Origin: Deferribacterales bacterium
GTDB taxonomy: Bacteria > Chrysiogenota > Deferribacteres > Deferribacterales > JAISNW01
Direction: 5' to 3'
Length of the DNA stretch: 22,221 nucleotides
Assembly (NCBI GenBank): GCA_025997275.1
Contig: BNUJ01000011.1
Span: 1-22,221, forward strand
Below are positions 21,121 through 22,221 of the stretch, in pieces. The notes beneath the pieces were generated by a model. It saw only the letters and a list, made by a program, of their open reading frames with translations. It was not told where the DNA came from and ran no database searches. The position numbers and the translations under genes were made by a program. The number at the start of each line of letters is the position of its first letter. The stretch's first letter is position 1.

Positions 21121-22221
21121 AATAAACCATCCGCACCGAACATAGTAGAATATATCGCTCTGTTTAGCTCTGCTTCGCGCATTTGGCTACCCCAGAGCAC
21201 CGCTCTGATACCTTTCCAACGCCCATTCATAAAATTGCTGAACAGCTCTAATACCTCATCACTGTCCATCTCTCCACCCCTAGATTCACATATAGCACTA
21301 ACAATGCGATATATACAGAATGTTCCTTGACACGTGCCCATACCAAGCCTAGTCCGTCTGCGTATATCATCTATGCTAGTATTCAACGGATTTGCAAGCT
21401 CGGCTTCAAACTCAGCCCTAGTTACCAGCTCACATTCGCAAAGCAACGACCTGTTGCTGGCGTTTGTTTCAAGCCGTTCAACGAGTTTGTCAAATTGAGC
21501 GGGTTGCCGTTCTAATGCAAGCTGCAAACCCTTATTGGGGAAATATTTTTTGCCTTTCACCACAAGCCAATTTGGAACAGCGGATACCAGCGATTCTTCG
21601 GCAGTGCGGCAACGAGCGACAACAGAGAGTTTCTCTGCTATAAAGTTGCCAACTTTCTCACCCATAAGTCTAAATGTAGTAAATTTGCCACCCACTATTG
21701 ATGTAAAACCAGCTATCCCCTCGTCCTCATGGTTGATTAGAGCAAAGCCACGTGAAACATCTCTGCCAGATTCCGCTGACGGCGTATAGAGGGGTCTTGT
21801 GCCAGAAAAACCGCGTAATATGCGATAATTCATAATATCTGGGAATAAAACCTCGCCTATTCCGAGCATTTCCATAGATTCTTGGTATAGCACAGAGTTA
21901 TCGGCAGGTTCACTGACATTGACAGATGTGGTGCCTAGTATCGCCACAGTGCCGTGTGGCACCATTATGTCAGCATTTGAGGGTGCATGCAGGCGGTTGA
22001 TAACGCGACTACACATTCGGTGGTTAAAGGCTAACAACAACCCCCTATTAGGTGTTATGTTGATAGATAGTCCTGCGAGGTTTGCCACCCTGTCTGCCCA
22101 AGAGCCTGCAGCATTGACGAGATAATCACACTCTATATACTGTTCTTCGTCTGTGCGCTTGTCTATCACGTTAATTCCTACAACACGTCCGCCCGACACG
22201 TTAATTCTAATAAGCTCCGTA
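21117..22221 (-). CDS. glpA: Anaerobic glycerol-3-phosphate dehydrogenase subunit A, C-terminal part (5' end outside window)
   Basis: GlpA is the FAD-containing catalytic subunit that oxidises sn-glycerol-3-phosphate to dihydroxyacetone phosphate. The frame is open to the window edge, so the N-terminal FAD-binding fold is missing from view. Seen are YLVNAAGSWADRVANLAG, the substrate-region LRGFSGTRPLYTP, and GFTSIVGGKFTTFRLMGE, all characteristic of the family. The C-terminal BFD-like [2Fe-2S] domain has LLCECELVTRAEF and LGMGTCQGTFCIYRI with the four cysteines, which mark GlpA rather than aerobic GlpD. A GTG at 22199 is not the start, since homologous sequence continues upstream. Confidence 0.93.
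   Translation of the reverse strand, partial: TELIRINVSGGRVVGINVIDKRTDEEQYIECDYLVNAAGSWADRVANLAGLSINITPNRGLLLAFNHRMCSRVINRLHAPSNADIMVPHGTVAILGTTSVNVSEPADNSVLYQESMEMLGIGEVLFPDIMNYRILRGFSGTRPLYTPSAESGRDVSRGFALINHEDEGIAGFTSIVGGKFTTFRLMGEKVGNFIAEKLSVVARCRTAEESLVSAVPNWLVVKGKKYFPNKGLQLALERQPAQFDKLVERLETNASNRSLLCECELVTRAEFEAELANPLNTSIDDIRRRTRLGMGTCQGTFCIYRIVSAICESRGGEMDSDEVLELFSNFMNGRWKGIRAVLWGSQMREAELNRAIYSTMFGADGLL

Overview
The window reads as an ordinary chromosomal stretch of a diderm (Gram-negative) bacterium with an LPS-type outer membrane. It carries a lipid A kinase (LpxK), two outer-membrane beta-barrel proteins with signal peptides, and an FtsN-like membrane protein. The heat-shock block hrcA-grpE-dnaK-dnaJ is under a perfect CIRCE element, and there is an anaerobic glycerol-3-phosphate dehydrogenase operon (glpABC). 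GC content is moderate by eye, ATA is a common isoleucine codon, and the two tRNAs lack an encoded CCA. I cannot fix the phylum: an anaerobic Desulfobacterota/Deferribacteres-like lineage would fit, but this is inference. No integrase, transposase, CRISPR array or prophage was seen.

Layout. (1) 1-380: the 3' end of an unrecognised gene. (2) 562-4411, + strand: clpX, lon and rpsU, followed by tRNA-Leu(GAG) and tRNA-Ser(CGA) to 4658; a protein quality-control and translation block. (3) 4659-5405, - strand: a WecD-like GNAT acetyltransferase that abuts the tRNA-Ser gene. (4) 5406-6995, - strand: an outer-membrane barrel gene, with a duplicated copy of its 3' end and a C10/G7 hairpin just downstream. 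(5) 7082-8757, - strand: iclR-family regulator then a short lpxK. (6) 8844-12451, + strand: an EF-G paralogue, a SPOR-like single-pass membrane protein, an HU/IHF protein and a small MerR-type regulator, with start and stop codons overlapping at every junction. (7) 12645-17339, - strand: dnaJ, dnaK, grpE, hrcA (transcribed from hrcA). (8) 17513-18622, + strand: a second outer-membrane barrel. (9) 18641 to the window end, - strand: glpC, glpB and the 3' part of glpA, overlapping.

Regulatory signals are clear. The iclR and EF-G-like operons diverge from a 52-bp region in which one palindromic TTGCAA serves as -35 for both promoters, each with an exact 17-bp spacer. The hrcA promoter (TTGACA) leads directly into CIRCE, and the hrcA ATG lies inside CIRCE. 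Several - strand genes have the -10 box so close to the ATG that their mRNAs would be leaderless or nearly so.

I did not find a clear-cut new defence or mobile system. The most unusual points are the shared-35 divergent promoter with a predicted leaderless iclR, the CIRCE-embedded hrcA start, the duplicated barrel 3' end with its homopolymer hairpin, an LpxK without its membrane anchor, a barrel with a hydrophilic C-terminal tail, and the SPOR-like protein in an operon with an EF-G paralogue and two DNA-binding proteins.
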